Shown here piece after piece: positions 8,158 to 14,834 of a DNA stretch of 20,470 bases. The stretch's first letter is position 1, and the number at the start of each line of letters is the position of its first letter. The notes under the pieces are model-generated. The model ran no database searches, was not told where the DNA came from, and worked only from the letters and a program-made list of their open reading frames with translations. The DNA comes from an uncultured Oscillospiraceae bacterium (GTDB taxonomy: Bacteria > Bacillota > Clostridia > Oscillospirales > Acutalibacteraceae), in assembly GCA_900549945.1 (NCBI GenBank), contig URQJ01000015.1, positions 1-20,470 of the forward strand, written 5' to 3'. Both the position numbers and the translations under genes were made by a program.

Positions 8158-8158
8158 T
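8130..8158 (+). promoter_or_regulatory. Sigma70-type promoter for the Abhydrolase_10 gene
   Basis: TTGACA (8130-8135), 17-bp spacer, TAAAAT (8153-8158). This is one of the best promoter matches in the window. It stands back to back with the - strand promoter, the two -35 boxes being 19 bp apart. The predicted start near 8165 leaves a leader of about 220 bases. Confidence 0.85.
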
Positions 8159-8172
8159 ATTTATTTAAGTTT
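8149..8172. promoter_or_regulatory. Candidate operator: 24-bp near-palindrome over the -10 and start site
   Basis: The segment reads AAACT at its left end and AGTTT at its right end, and 20 of the 24 positions agree with its own reverse complement. It covers the -10 element and the expected start of transcription of the + strand promoter. A protein bound here would block RNA polymerase. A LacI-family regulator encoded nearby (9966 or 16366) is the natural candidate, although the AT-only centre lacks the central CG common in LacI operators. Confidence 0.5.
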
Positions 8173-8386
8173 AGAAGATTTCAGCAAGCGCCGCGCAAAG
8201 CCGCGGTTATCCCGAAAATGCCCCGGAAGCCGCCTGCGTGTACGCACGCTGCATACAGGCGCCCGCCTGCCGCGTCTTTTGCCGTGCGGCAGGCTGCCGG
8301 ACACAGGAGAGGACCGCCCCGTGCCGGGAAGGCCGGAGGGGGCGGAAAATATACCATCAAAATCATGGAGAGGAAGAGGATACGCT
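8165..8386 (+). other. Long GC-rich structured leader before the Abhydrolase_10 gene
   Basis: This gene-free stretch switches from the AT-rich promoter to GC-rich sequence. It contains a 9-bp perfect stem (GCCTGCCGC 8265-8273, GCGGCAGGC 8286-8294, 12-base loop), a 7-bp stem (CCGCCCC 8314-8320, GGGGCGG 8339-8345) and smaller ones such as CCGCG/CGCGG near 8191-8206. No convincing open reading frame with its own RBS and no riboswitch class that I recognise is present. The RBS of the next gene is in AGGAAGAGGA (8371-8380), outside these stems. A regulatory role is possible but not shown. Confidence 0.4.
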
Positions 8387-9844
8387 ATGATCACCGAAAT
8401 GAAGAAAATTCCAATCACGGAGGAGAGCCGTCCCTTTGCCACGGCGCTGAAGGTCTGCCCGCTGGAGACGCTCGGTTACGTGGAGGAGGAGTTTTTCCAG
8501 ACGGGCACGGCCAACGTCTACCGGGAGGGCGAAGGCGCCCCCGTGGCAGAGATCGCCGACGCGCCGTACACCACCCGCCTTTTGGTCCGCCGGCCGCGCG
8601 ACCCGGAGAAATTCAGCGGCAACGTCGTGATTGAGATCCTAAACGCCTCGGCGATGATGGATATCGACCGCATCTGGGTCAACACATGGCGGTATTTTAC
8701 CCGGCACGGCGATATTTACATCGGCATCACCAGCAAGGGGCATGTTGTGGATGCGCTCAAGGGCTGCGACCCGGCGCGCTATGCGGCGATCAACTGGGCG
8801 AACCCGGCGCCGGAGCGCGTTCCCAGCGAGGCTGTGCGCAGCAGCCGGTTCGGCTTTTTGCCGCAGTACGAGCAGGGGCTTTTTTGGGATATGCTCATTG
8901 ACCTCGCAAAGCTGCTGCGGACGGATTCGCCGCTGAACCCGATCGCGGGCTTCGGCAGGGCGTGGCTCTATCTTTCGGGGTGGTCCCAGTCGGGCGCTTA
9001 TCTCTCCCGCGTCGTCAACAGTTTTGCCTATCTGCCGGAAAACTGCGGGGCGGGCCCGCTGTTCGACGGCTATCTGAATGCCGGAAGCGGCGCCTCCAAC
9101 GCGCCGCTGAATGCCTACGAGCCGTTTGGCACGCCGTTCCAAAGAGGGCGGCCCGCCGCAAGCCTGCTCTGCACGAAGGAGCCGTGCATCGCGGTGAATA
9201 CGGAGAGCGAAAACCGCAGCACCTTCTGGTACGGCGATTTCGACGAGCCGAGCTGCAAATTCCGCACGTGGCAGATCCCATGCTCGAGCCACGACAGCCT
9301 CTATAACCTCGTGACATACTACCGCCTCGGCTACGGCACGGAGAGCCTGCACCGCCTCGGCCGCGAGCTGGAATGGGAGGGATATCAGGGCGAGGCGCTG
9401 GACACGCCGTATTATTTCGTGTTCCATGCGGCCTTTGAGGCGCTTTACCACTGGGTGCGCGAGGGGATTCCCGCGCCGCATGCGCCGAAGATCGAGACGG
9501 AAATGACATATGCCGCCACAGACCCCACCGGCGTTCAGGCAGCGAACCGGACGGATTCATTCGGCAACGCGCTGGGCGGCATCCGCTATCCCGCGGCAGA
9601 CTGCCCCACGTCGGTCTGCCAGAGCTACACCGTCCGCGAGGACGGCGGCCTCCAGCAGATGTTTGGCACGGAGTACCCGTTCCCGCCGGAGAAGCTGAAG
9701 GCGGTGTACGGCGATCTCGGCCATTACCGCGCGCTGGCGGAAAAGAGCGCCGACAACGCGGTCGCCCACGGCTGGATTTTGGCGGACGACCGGGATGAGC
9801 TGGTCCGCATTGCGGTCGAGACGGCCGCACGCCGCGGCCTGTAA
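8387..9844 (+). CDS. Alpha/beta hydrolase domain protein, Abhydrolase_10 type (paralogue 1)
   Basis: 485 residues from the ATG at 8387 (MITEMKKIPITEE), which matches the start of its paralogue at 14835; an upstream in-frame ATG at 8279 lies in the structured leader and lacks an RBS. No signal peptide. The nucleophile elbow is GWSQSG with Ser200; NTESEN around residue 270 probably carries the acid, and IPCSSHDSLY gives His302, a pattern I associate with Pfam Abhydrolase_10. Other conserved stretches shared with the paralogue are GITSKGHVVDAL, SAMMDIDR and FGNALGGIR. Substrates of this family are poorly known; ester hydrolysis in the cytoplasm is the general expectation. It is a single-gene transcription unit with its own promoter at 8130-8158 and a strong terminator at 9861-9898. 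Confidence 0.85.
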   Translation: MITEMKKIPITEESRPFATALKVCPLETLGYVEEEFFQTGTANVYREGEGAPVAEIADAPYTTRLLVRRPRDPEKFSGNVVIEILNASAMMDIDRIWVNTWRYFTRHGDIYIGITSKGHVVDALKGCDPARYAAINWANPAPERVPSEAVRSSRFGFLPQYEQGLFWDMLIDLAKLLRTDSPLNPIAGFGRAWLYLSGWSQSGAYLSRVVNSFAYLPENCGAGPLFDGYLNAGSGASNAPLNAYEPFGTPFQRGRPAASLLCTKEPCIAVNTESENRSTFWYGDFDEPSCKFRTWQIPCSSHDSLYNLVTYYRLGYGTESLHRLGRELEWEGYQGEALDTPYYFVFHAAFEALYHWVREGIPAPHAPKIETEMTYAATDPTGVQAANRTDSFGNALGGIRYPAADCPTSVCQSYTVREDGGLQQMFGTEYPFPPEKLKAVYGDLGHYRALAEKSADNAVAHGWILADDRDELVRIAVETAARRGL

Positions 9845-9860
9845 CCGCAGAAAACTGAAA

Positions 9861-9898
9861 AACGGCTCTCAGCCTAGCGGGCTGGGAACCGTTTTTTT
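9861..9898 (+). terminator. Intrinsic terminator after the Abhydrolase_10 gene
   Basis: A 14-bp stem with one mismatch and one G-T pair (left arm from AACGG at 9861, right arm ending CCGTT at 9893) has a 5-base loop and runs into seven T (9892-9898). A-rich sequence before the left arm (9851-9862) means it can also act on - strand transcripts from the LacI gene, which converges here. The remainder of the gap up to 9965 holds nothing else I can support. Confidence 0.9.
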
Positions 9899-9965
9899 GT
9901 TGTATTCGGCAAAGCCGGGGAGCGGTCGCCGCGTGAAGAAGCGGCCCGGCGCGGGAGCTTGCCGG

Positions 9966-10970
9966 TCAGCGCAGGGGCTTGCCGCCGCGGACGACGAGCT
10001 GCGTGCCGATGCGCACATGGCAGCAGGGGCAGCCGTCCTCCTGAATCAGCCGCAGAAGCAGCCGGAGCGCCTCGCGCCCGCGCGTCTCGGAGCGGATGTC
10101 GATGGAGGAAAAAGCGTAAGGCGAGGGGATGCGCCCGCCGAGGTTGTCGAAGCCGATGATCCGAGGGCCCTGCGCCGCGCCCTGCCGGCGTTCGGCCAGC
10201 AGGGGCAAGAGCGAAAAGGCAAGATAATCGGAGGAGAAGAAAAGCGCGTCGGGCGCATCGGCCGCTTCCTCGAGCTTTCGGCAAAAGACCTCGGCTTCCT
10301 GATGCGCGGGGAGATAGAGCCAGAGGGGCTGCAGCCCCTTTTCCTCCATCCAGCGCATATAGGCCTCGCGGCGCTCCCGCTCATTCCGGTGCATGTGGCC
10401 TCCCTGCGGCTCGACGAAGGCGGGGCGGCGGCAGCCATGCGCGTACAGCCAGTCCAGCCCCTGCATCATACCGCCCTCGTTGTCGATGGAGACGGAGCAG
10501 ACCGGCTGGCCGGGGAGCGCGTGGTCCACCAGCACCACGGGGATATGCAGGGCAAACAGCGCGTCAAGCTGCCCGGCGGAGAGCAGCGGGGCGTTGAACA
10601 GAAGGACGCCCGCGCAGTCCCGCAGTGCCTCGGTGTTCAGCGGGTTGTCCGCGTCCCAGTATTGAATGGTCGTCACGCAGTTTTCCCGCGAGGCCAGATC
10701 CAGAATGCCGCGCTGCAAATCCATGAAAATATAATCGGTTCCCGATGTGCCGCTGAACAGGGGACCCGCGGCGGTTCTGCAAAACAGGAGGAGGATCCGG
10801 GTGGCGGGCGCAGCGCTTTTTTTCACCTGATAGCCGGCGGCCTCCACCTCGGTCAGGATTCGGCTCCGGGTCTCGTCCGAAAGGCCGGGCCTGCCGTTGA
10901 TGGCGAGCGAGACGGCGGAAACGCTTACGCCGAGCCGCTCCGCCAGCTCCTTTAATGTGAGTTTTCCCAT
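9966..10970 (-). CDS. LacI-family transcriptional repressor, divergent from the second transporter operon
   Basis: 334 residues. The N-terminal helix-turn-helix TLKELAERLGVSVSAVSLAI (residues 5-24) and the following hinge region (NGRPGLSDETRSRI) are classical for LacI/GalR proteins. The rest is a periplasmic-binding-protein-like effector domain, with the family ending IGFDNLGGRIPSPYAFSSID and VVRGG near the C-terminus. The ligand is likely a sugar but cannot be named. Its start lies 376 bp from, and divergent to, the solute-binding protein gene at 11347, so it most likely represses that operon and itself. RBS is weak (GGTGA, about 6 bases before the ATG). It is the best candidate reader of the ACTAAAA boxes or the palindrome at 11226. 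Confidence 0.93.
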   Translation of the reverse strand: MGKLTLKELAERLGVSVSAVSLAINGRPGLSDETRSRILTEVEAAGYQVKKSAAPATRILLLFCRTAAGPLFSGTSGTDYIFMDLQRGILDLASRENCVTTIQYWDADNPLNTEALRDCAGVLLFNAPLLSAGQLDALFALHIPVVLVDHALPGQPVCSVSIDNEGGMMQGLDWLYAHGCRRPAFVEPQGGHMHRNERERREAYMRWMEEKGLQPLWLYLPAHQEAEVFCRKLEEAADAPDALFFSSDYLAFSLLPLLAERRQGAAQGPRIIGFDNLGGRIPSPYAFSSIDIRSETRGREALRLLLRLIQEDGCPCCHVRIGTQLVVRGGKPLR

Positions 10971-11007
10971 AGTTTCACCGCAATTTTAGTAGAGTATAGT
11001 TTTTATA

Positions 11008-11036
11008 ATAATGCCATAAAATGTCCGGGAGGTCAA
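11008..11036 (-). promoter_or_regulatory. Probable promoter of the divergent LacI gene
   Basis: On the - strand TTGACC (11036-11031) is followed after 17 bp by CATTAT (11013-11008). The start site would be near 11001, about 30 bases before the ATG at 10970. An ACTAAAA box (10984-10990) lies inside this short leader, consistent with autoregulation. Confidence 0.6.
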
Positions 11037-11085
11037 CTGCGTTTTGCGCCTGCACGGGGCGGAAGGCAAAACGAATAACTAAAAC

Positions 11086-11106
11086 TTTACAAAATATTTT
11101 ACAAAA
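11086..11106. repeat. Short direct repeat TTTACAAAA
   Basis: TTTACAAAA occurs at 11086-11094 and again at 11098-11106, 12 bp apart. It lies midway between the two divergent promoters, next to an ACTAAAA box. Spacing of about one helical turn would suit a regulator dimer, but chance in an AT-rich stretch is also possible. Confidence 0.3.
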
Positions 11107-11198
11107 CCGTAATGGGCGAGAAAATGAGCTAAATTAAAACACAAGAGAACATCTGAAAATAAATTGACTAAAAAATACTGTTTTTTCTCAAAAAACTA

Positions 11199-11227
11199 TT
11201 GACTTGTTCGGGTTTGCGTGGTATTGT
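11199..11227 (+). promoter_or_regulatory. Probable promoter of the second transporter operon
   Basis: TTGACT (11199-11204), 17-bp spacer, TATTGT (11222-11227). The start site would be close to 11234, inside the palindrome GTTTGC-TT-GCAAAC, giving a leader of about 113 bases before the ATG at 11347. A second TTGACT at 11164 has no matching -10. Confidence 0.65.
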
Positions 11228-11239
11228 TTGCTTGCAAAC
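11226..11239. promoter_or_regulatory. Candidate LacI-type operator GTTTGC-TT-GCAAAC
   Basis: A perfect 6-bp inverted repeat around a 2-base centre overlaps the -10 and the expected transcription start of the operon. A further GTTTGC lies at 11212-11217 inside the promoter spacer. Length and symmetry suit a LacI-family dimer, and such a gene is divergent from this promoter. Confidence 0.5.
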
Positions 11240-11242
11240 TAA

Positions 11243-11315
11243 AATTTCACATAAATATTAACTAAAATAAGCGAAAAACAAGCAGAAAAAACCCGCAAAA
11301 CATTTATGTGAAATT
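11243..11315 (+). repeat. Perfect 14-bp inverted repeat in the mRNA leader of the second operon
   Basis: AATTTCACATAAAT (11243-11256) and ATTTATGTGAAATT (11302-11315) are exact reverse complements, with 45 bases between. Both arms lie downstream of the predicted start near 11234 and before the RBS (GAGGTG, 11334-11339). In RNA they would form a stem that closes nearly the whole leader, with an A-rich, largely unstructured loop. Confidence 0.7.
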
Positions 11316-11346
11316 CAGTTGCAAAAAATATTTTGAGGTGAACAAA

Positions 11347-12828
11347 ATGAAAACGACCCCCAAGATCATTGCAATGCTGATGGCGCTTGTGCTCTGCGGC
11401 TCGCTGCTTGCCGGCTGCGGCGGAGACGGCGGCGCCGAAAGCTCGGCGTCCGGTCAGAATGCGGGCGCATCTGCCGCGGAGGACGGCGCGTACACCATTA
11501 CGATGGCGTACATCGGCAGCGAGCAGCCCAATGAGGAAAGCGTTTTGGCTGCGGTTCAGGAGCAGGTCAAGGCGGATACCGAGTTTAATCTCGAGCTTAT
11601 CCAGCTCGGCTTCGGCGATTACCAGCAGAAGCTGAACCTGATGCTTTCGGGCGGCGATAAGCTGGATGTTTTCCCGATTGGCCCGGGGCTGGCCGGCACG
11701 TACAAAAACGCCGGGCAGCTTGTGGAGCTCACGGAGCTCATCGACACGCACGGTCAGGGGATCGTGGAGCTTATGGGCGAGGACGTCGCCAAGAGCGGCT
11801 CGCTCAACGGCTTTGTCATGCGCAAGGACGTTGTGGAGGAGCTGGGGATCGACGTGGAATCCATCAACACGATGGACGAGATGACGGCGGTGTTCGAGCA
11901 GGTGAAGGCGGCGCACCCGGAGCTGGACTGCGTTGCGGGCACGAATCTGGTCATCGGCACCGCGATGTGGGACACGCTGGGCGACAGCTTCGGCGTTCTG
12001 ATGGACTGCGGCAAGGACCGGGAGGTCACGAACCTCTTTGAGAGCGAGGAGTACCACAAACGCGTTTCGCGCATCCACGACTGGTACCAGAAGGGCTATG
12101 TGAAGCTGGACGCCGCCACCTCCACGGAGACGACGCAGAACCTGATGAAATCCGGCTCTCTCTTCTGCTACATGTCGTCCATCAAGCCGGGCTTTCTCGT
12201 GCAGGAGGAGGCCGCGACCGGCATGGAGCTCGTCACAACGTATATCGACAACGACGACGGCAGCATGGCGAATATCATCTGCACCGGCAATGTGAACTAC
12301 TTCGATTGGGGCATTGCCGCGCAGTCTGAGGACCCGGAAAAGGCCATGGAGTTTTTGAACTACATCTACACGAGCCCCGAATGGAACAACCTGATGAACT
12401 TCGGCATCGAGGGTCAGGATTACGTCCGCGTGGAGGAAAGCGACGTTCTGATCGACTATCCCGAGGGCACGGACGCTTCCTCTGTATACCACCTGAACAT
12501 GGGCTGGATGCTGCCGAACCAGTTTATCGGCTATGTTTGGAACGGCCAGCCGGAGGATATCTGGGAGCAGTATCAGGATTTCAACGCGTCGGCCACGTAT
12601 TCCGTCGCCTTCGGCTTCCTGCCGGATACCTCGTCCCTCGCGACGGAGCTGACCGCGCTGTCCAGCGTCAACAGCGAGTACAATAACGCGCTGGTCACCG
12701 GCTCCGTATCGAATGTGGATACCGCCCTCAGCGAGTTCAACGAAAAGCTGTATGCGGCGGGCCTGCAAAAGGTGATGGACCTCAAGCAGGAGCAGCTCGA
12801 CGCGTGGTTTGAGGCGCAGGGCAAGTAA
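11347..12828 (+). CDS. Extracellular solute-binding lipoprotein, DUF3502 type, of the second sugar ABC transporter
   Basis: 493 residues from the ATG at 11347, which has GAGGTG 7 bases upstream; the in-frame ATG at 11308 lies within the inverted repeat and would spoil the signal peptide. The signal is MKTTPKIIAMLMALVLCGSL followed by lipobox LAGC with the lipidated Cys24. A Ser/Ala/Gly-rich linker precedes a family-1 solute-binding fold. The C-terminal ~75 residues (from FGFLPDTSSLATELTALSSV to LDAWFEAQGK) match the DUF3502 ending found on many Clostridia/Paenibacillus binding proteins. It is not closely similar to the binding protein at 613, so a different ligand is likely. It is the first gene of an operon that runs to the end of the window. 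Confidence 0.93.
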   Translation: MKTTPKIIAMLMALVLCGSLLAGCGGDGGAESSASGQNAGASAAEDGAYTITMAYIGSEQPNEESVLAAVQEQVKADTEFNLELIQLGFGDYQQKLNLMLSGGDKLDVFPIGPGLAGTYKNAGQLVELTELIDTHGQGIVELMGEDVAKSGSLNGFVMRKDVVEELGIDVESINTMDEMTAVFEQVKAAHPELDCVAGTNLVIGTAMWDTLGDSFGVLMDCGKDREVTNLFESEEYHKRVSRIHDWYQKGYVKLDAATSTETTQNLMKSGSLFCYMSSIKPGFLVQEEAATGMELVTTYIDNDDGSMANIICTGNVNYFDWGIAAQSEDPEKAMEFLNYIYTSPEWNNLMNFGIEGQDYVRVEESDVLIDYPEGTDASSVYHLNMGWMLPNQFIGYVWNGQPEDIWEQYQDFNASATYSVAFGFLPDTSSLATELTALSSVNSEYNNALVTGSVSNVDTALSEFNEKLYAAGLQKVMDLKQEQLDAWFEAQGK

Positions 12829-12848
12829 GGCCGTAGGAAAGAGGAAAA

Positions 12849-12888
12849 GGGCGGAGCCTCCTGCAAAACGGTTCGGGAGGCGCCGCCC
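12849..12888 (+). other. Intercistronic stem-loop between binding protein and permease genes
   Basis: Arms 12849-12861 and 12876-12888 pair over 13 bp with a single mismatch (GGGCGG-A-GCCTCC against GGAGGC-G-CCGCCC), with a 14-base loop, followed by GTCTTTATC, which is only a weak T-run. A second small hairpin with GAAA tetraloop (GGCG/CGCC, 12913-12924) follows. It is placed like the structure at 2335-2385 in the other transporter operon and probably lowers expression of, or protects mRNA upstream from, the permease genes. Confidence 0.7.
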
Positions 12889-12949
12889 GTCTTTATCAAG
12901 CAGGAGCCGGAGGGCGGAAACGCCGGCCCTGCCGCTGTGAGGTGCAACA

Positions 12950-13894
12950 ATGGCAACAAATATCGCTGTGAAAAAGAAGGGCTCCAAGGCGGAGCGGATC
13001 AGGCGGTGGCTGCCGCTGTATCTGATGATGCTGCCCGGCGCGCTGTATCTGATCGTCAACAACTATCTGCCGATGGCCGGTCTGGTCATCGCCTTTAAGC
13101 AGGTGGATTTTAAAAAGGGCATTTTCGCGAGTGACTGGGCGGGCCTGAAAAACTTCGAGTTTTTGTTTGCCAGCGACGACGCCGCGCTGATCACCCGGAA
13201 CACACTGCTGTACAATCTCGTTTTTATCGTGCTGAATACGGTGCTCGGCATTCTGCTCGCGATCTTCATCTGCGATGTGGCGAGCAAGAAGCTGAAAAAA
13301 ATCTACCAAAGCGCCATTTTATTCCCGTTTTTGATGTCCATGGTGATCGTCGGCTACATCGTGTACGCCTTTTTCAGCATGCAGAGCGGCATTGTCAATA
13401 AGACCATTCTCCCCGCACTGGGAATGGACCCGATCTTCTGGTACAACGAGCCGAAATACTGGCCGGCGATTTTGATTTTCGTCAATGCGTGGAAGGGCGT
13501 CGGCTATGGATGTCTCATCTATATTTCGTCGATCAACGGCATCGATCCCACGTACTATGAAGCCGCAGAGCTGGACGGCGCAGGCAAGCTCAAGCAGATC
13601 TGGCACATCACGCTGCCCTGCATTCTGCCCTCCGTGATCACGCTGACGCTGCTCAATATCGGCAGGATCTTCTATTCGGATTTCGGCCTGTTCTATCAGG
13701 TGCCCCGCAATTCCGGCATGCTCTTCTCCACGACGAATGTCATCGATACCTACGTGTACCGCGGGCTGATGCAGCAGAACAACATCGGCATGTCGTCTGC
13801 CGCGGGCTTTTACCAATCCATCGTCGGCTTTGCGCTCGTCCTGATCTCCAATCTGGTTGTGCGCAGGGTCAGCAGAGAAAACGCCTTGTTCTGA
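12950..13894 (+). CDS. ABC sugar transporter permease (LplB-like, CUT1)
   Basis: 314 residues with about six membrane helices. The first helix is YLMMLPGALYLIVNNYLPMA and the LplB-like segment GLVIAFKQVDFKKGIFASDW follows it. The EAA loop is YEAAELDGAGKLKQIWHITL, then PCILPSVITLTLLNIG. RBS GAGGTG at 12939-12944, five bases before ATG. The C-terminus RRVSRENALF is typical. It forms the transport channel with the next gene. As in the first operon, no ATPase is encoded nearby. Confidence 0.95.
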   Translation: MATNIAVKKKGSKAERIRRWLPLYLMMLPGALYLIVNNYLPMAGLVIAFKQVDFKKGIFASDWAGLKNFEFLFASDDAALITRNTLLYNLVFIVLNTVLGILLAIFICDVASKKLKKIYQSAILFPFLMSMVIVGYIVYAFFSMQSGIVNKTILPALGMDPIFWYNEPKYWPAILIFVNAWKGVGYGCLIYISSINGIDPTYYEAAELDGAGKLKQIWHITLPCILPSVITLTLLNIGRIFYSDFGLFYQVPRNSGMLFSTTNVIDTYVYRGLMQQNNIGMSSAAGFYQSIVGFALVLISNLVVRRVSRENALF

Positions 13895-13911
13895 GGCGGG
13901 GAGGAAACATC

Positions 13912-14808
13912 ATGGCTAAAAGAAACAGAGGCTACCAAATCATGATCAACGCGGTGATGCTGCTGGTCGTCGTCACGGTCGTTGTGCCCTTCCTGCTGCT
14001 GTTCATGTCGTCGATCACGGACGAAAACACGCTGCTCGTAAACGGATATTCCTTTTTCCCCGAAAAGTTCAGTCTGGGGGCGTATGCGTACATCTTCCGC
14101 TCCGGCGATAAAATTTTCCGTGCCTACGGGATGACCGTGCTCGTCACACTGTTCGGCACGCTCGTGAACGTGACCCTCTCCGCGCTGTTCGCCTATCCGC
14201 TGTCCCTGAAGAACCTGCCGGGCAAGCGGGGCATCACGTTTTTCGTGTTCTTCACGATGCTTTTCAACGGCGGCCTCGTCCCGTCCTACATCCTGTGGTC
14301 GAATTACATCGGGGTCAAGGATTCGATCTGGGGCCTGCTGCTGCCCGGCCTTCTGATGAGCGCGATGAATGTGCTTTTGATCCGCACCTATTTTTCGACG
14401 AGCATTCCCGACACGCTCTTCGAGGCCGCGGAAATCGACGGGGCGGGCCAGATGACGATTTTTGCGAAGATCGTACTGCCGCTCGGAAAGCCGATTCTGG
14501 TGACGATCGGCACCTTCTCCGGTCTCGCCTATTGGAACGACTGGACAAACGGCCTGTACTACATCACAAAGCGCACAGAGCTTTTCACTATCCAGAACCT
14601 TTTGAACCAGATGGTGTCCGATTTGCAGTTCTTGTCTCAAAATGCCGGAAACGTGTCCTCCGACGTCGCGCTCGAGCTTTCGAAGGTGCCGTCCACCGGC
14701 GTGCAGATGGCGATCGCCTTTGTGGCGATTCTGCCGATCATTTTGATTTTCCCGTTCCTGCAAAAGTATTATGCCAAGGGTATTGCATTGGGCGCGGTGA
14801 AAGGGTAA
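13912..14808 (+). CDS. ABC sugar transporter permease (LplC-like, CUT1)
   Basis: 298 residues, about six membrane helices, beginning with a basic N-terminus MAKRNRGYQIM. The segment FTMLFNGGLVPSYILWSNYI and the EAA loop FEAAEIDGAGQMTIFAKIVL identify the second permease of this transporter type, and it ends GIALGAVKG like its counterpart at 3324. RBS GGGGAGGA (13898-13904) lies in the 17-bp gap after the first permease. The next gene, an alpha/beta hydrolase, begins 26 bp later with its own strong RBS, so uptake and hydrolysis are co-expressed. Confidence 0.95.
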   Translation: MAKRNRGYQIMINAVMLLVVVTVVVPFLLLFMSSITDENTLLVNGYSFFPEKFSLGAYAYIFRSGDKIFRAYGMTVLVTLFGTLVNVTLSALFAYPLSLKNLPGKRGITFFVFFTMLFNGGLVPSYILWSNYIGVKDSIWGLLLPGLLMSAMNVLLIRTYFSTSIPDTLFEAAEIDGAGQMTIFAKIVLPLGKPILVTIGTFSGLAYWNDWTNGLYYITKRTELFTIQNLLNQMVSDLQFLSQNAGNVSSDVALELSKVPSTGVQMAIAFVAILPIILIFPFLQKYYAKGIALGAVKG

Positions 14809-14834
14809 GATATTTTATATAGGAGGATTTCATC

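Larger units (their letters stand above)
10984..11267. repeat. ACTAAAA boxes in the second divergent control region
   Basis: Five exact copies of ACTAAAA: TTTTAGT at 10984-10990 and direct copies at 11078-11084, 11167-11173, 11238-11244 and 11261-11267. The last two extend to a 9-bp direct repeat AACTAAAAT spaced 23 bp apart in the first transcribed bases of the operon. The 10-mer AAACTAAAAT at 11236-11245 is identical to 8149-8158 in the other divergent region. The 376-bp gap from 10971 to 11346 has no gene; it holds these boxes, two promoters, a palindrome and an inverted repeat. Confidence 0.5.

Noticed and set aside
8279..8386. 36-residue N-terminal extension of the Abhydrolase_10 protein
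   Set aside because: The extension reads through stem-forming leader DNA, has no RBS, and the paralogue starts with the same MITEM at the shorter site.
8165..8386. Riboswitch in the structured leader
   Set aside because: The stems do not match any riboswitch core that I recognise, so the region is listed only as a structured leader.
11041..11072. Inverted repeat GTTTTGC / GCAAAAC with a 18-base centre as a terminator or operator
   Set aside because: No T-run on either strand, and the stem is short; it is not placed on a promoter element. The similarity to GTTTGC half-sites is too loose to call.
11308..11346. 13-residue extension of the second solute-binding protein
   Set aside because: Its ATG lies in the inverted repeat without an RBS, and it would put charged residues before a perfect lipoprotein signal.
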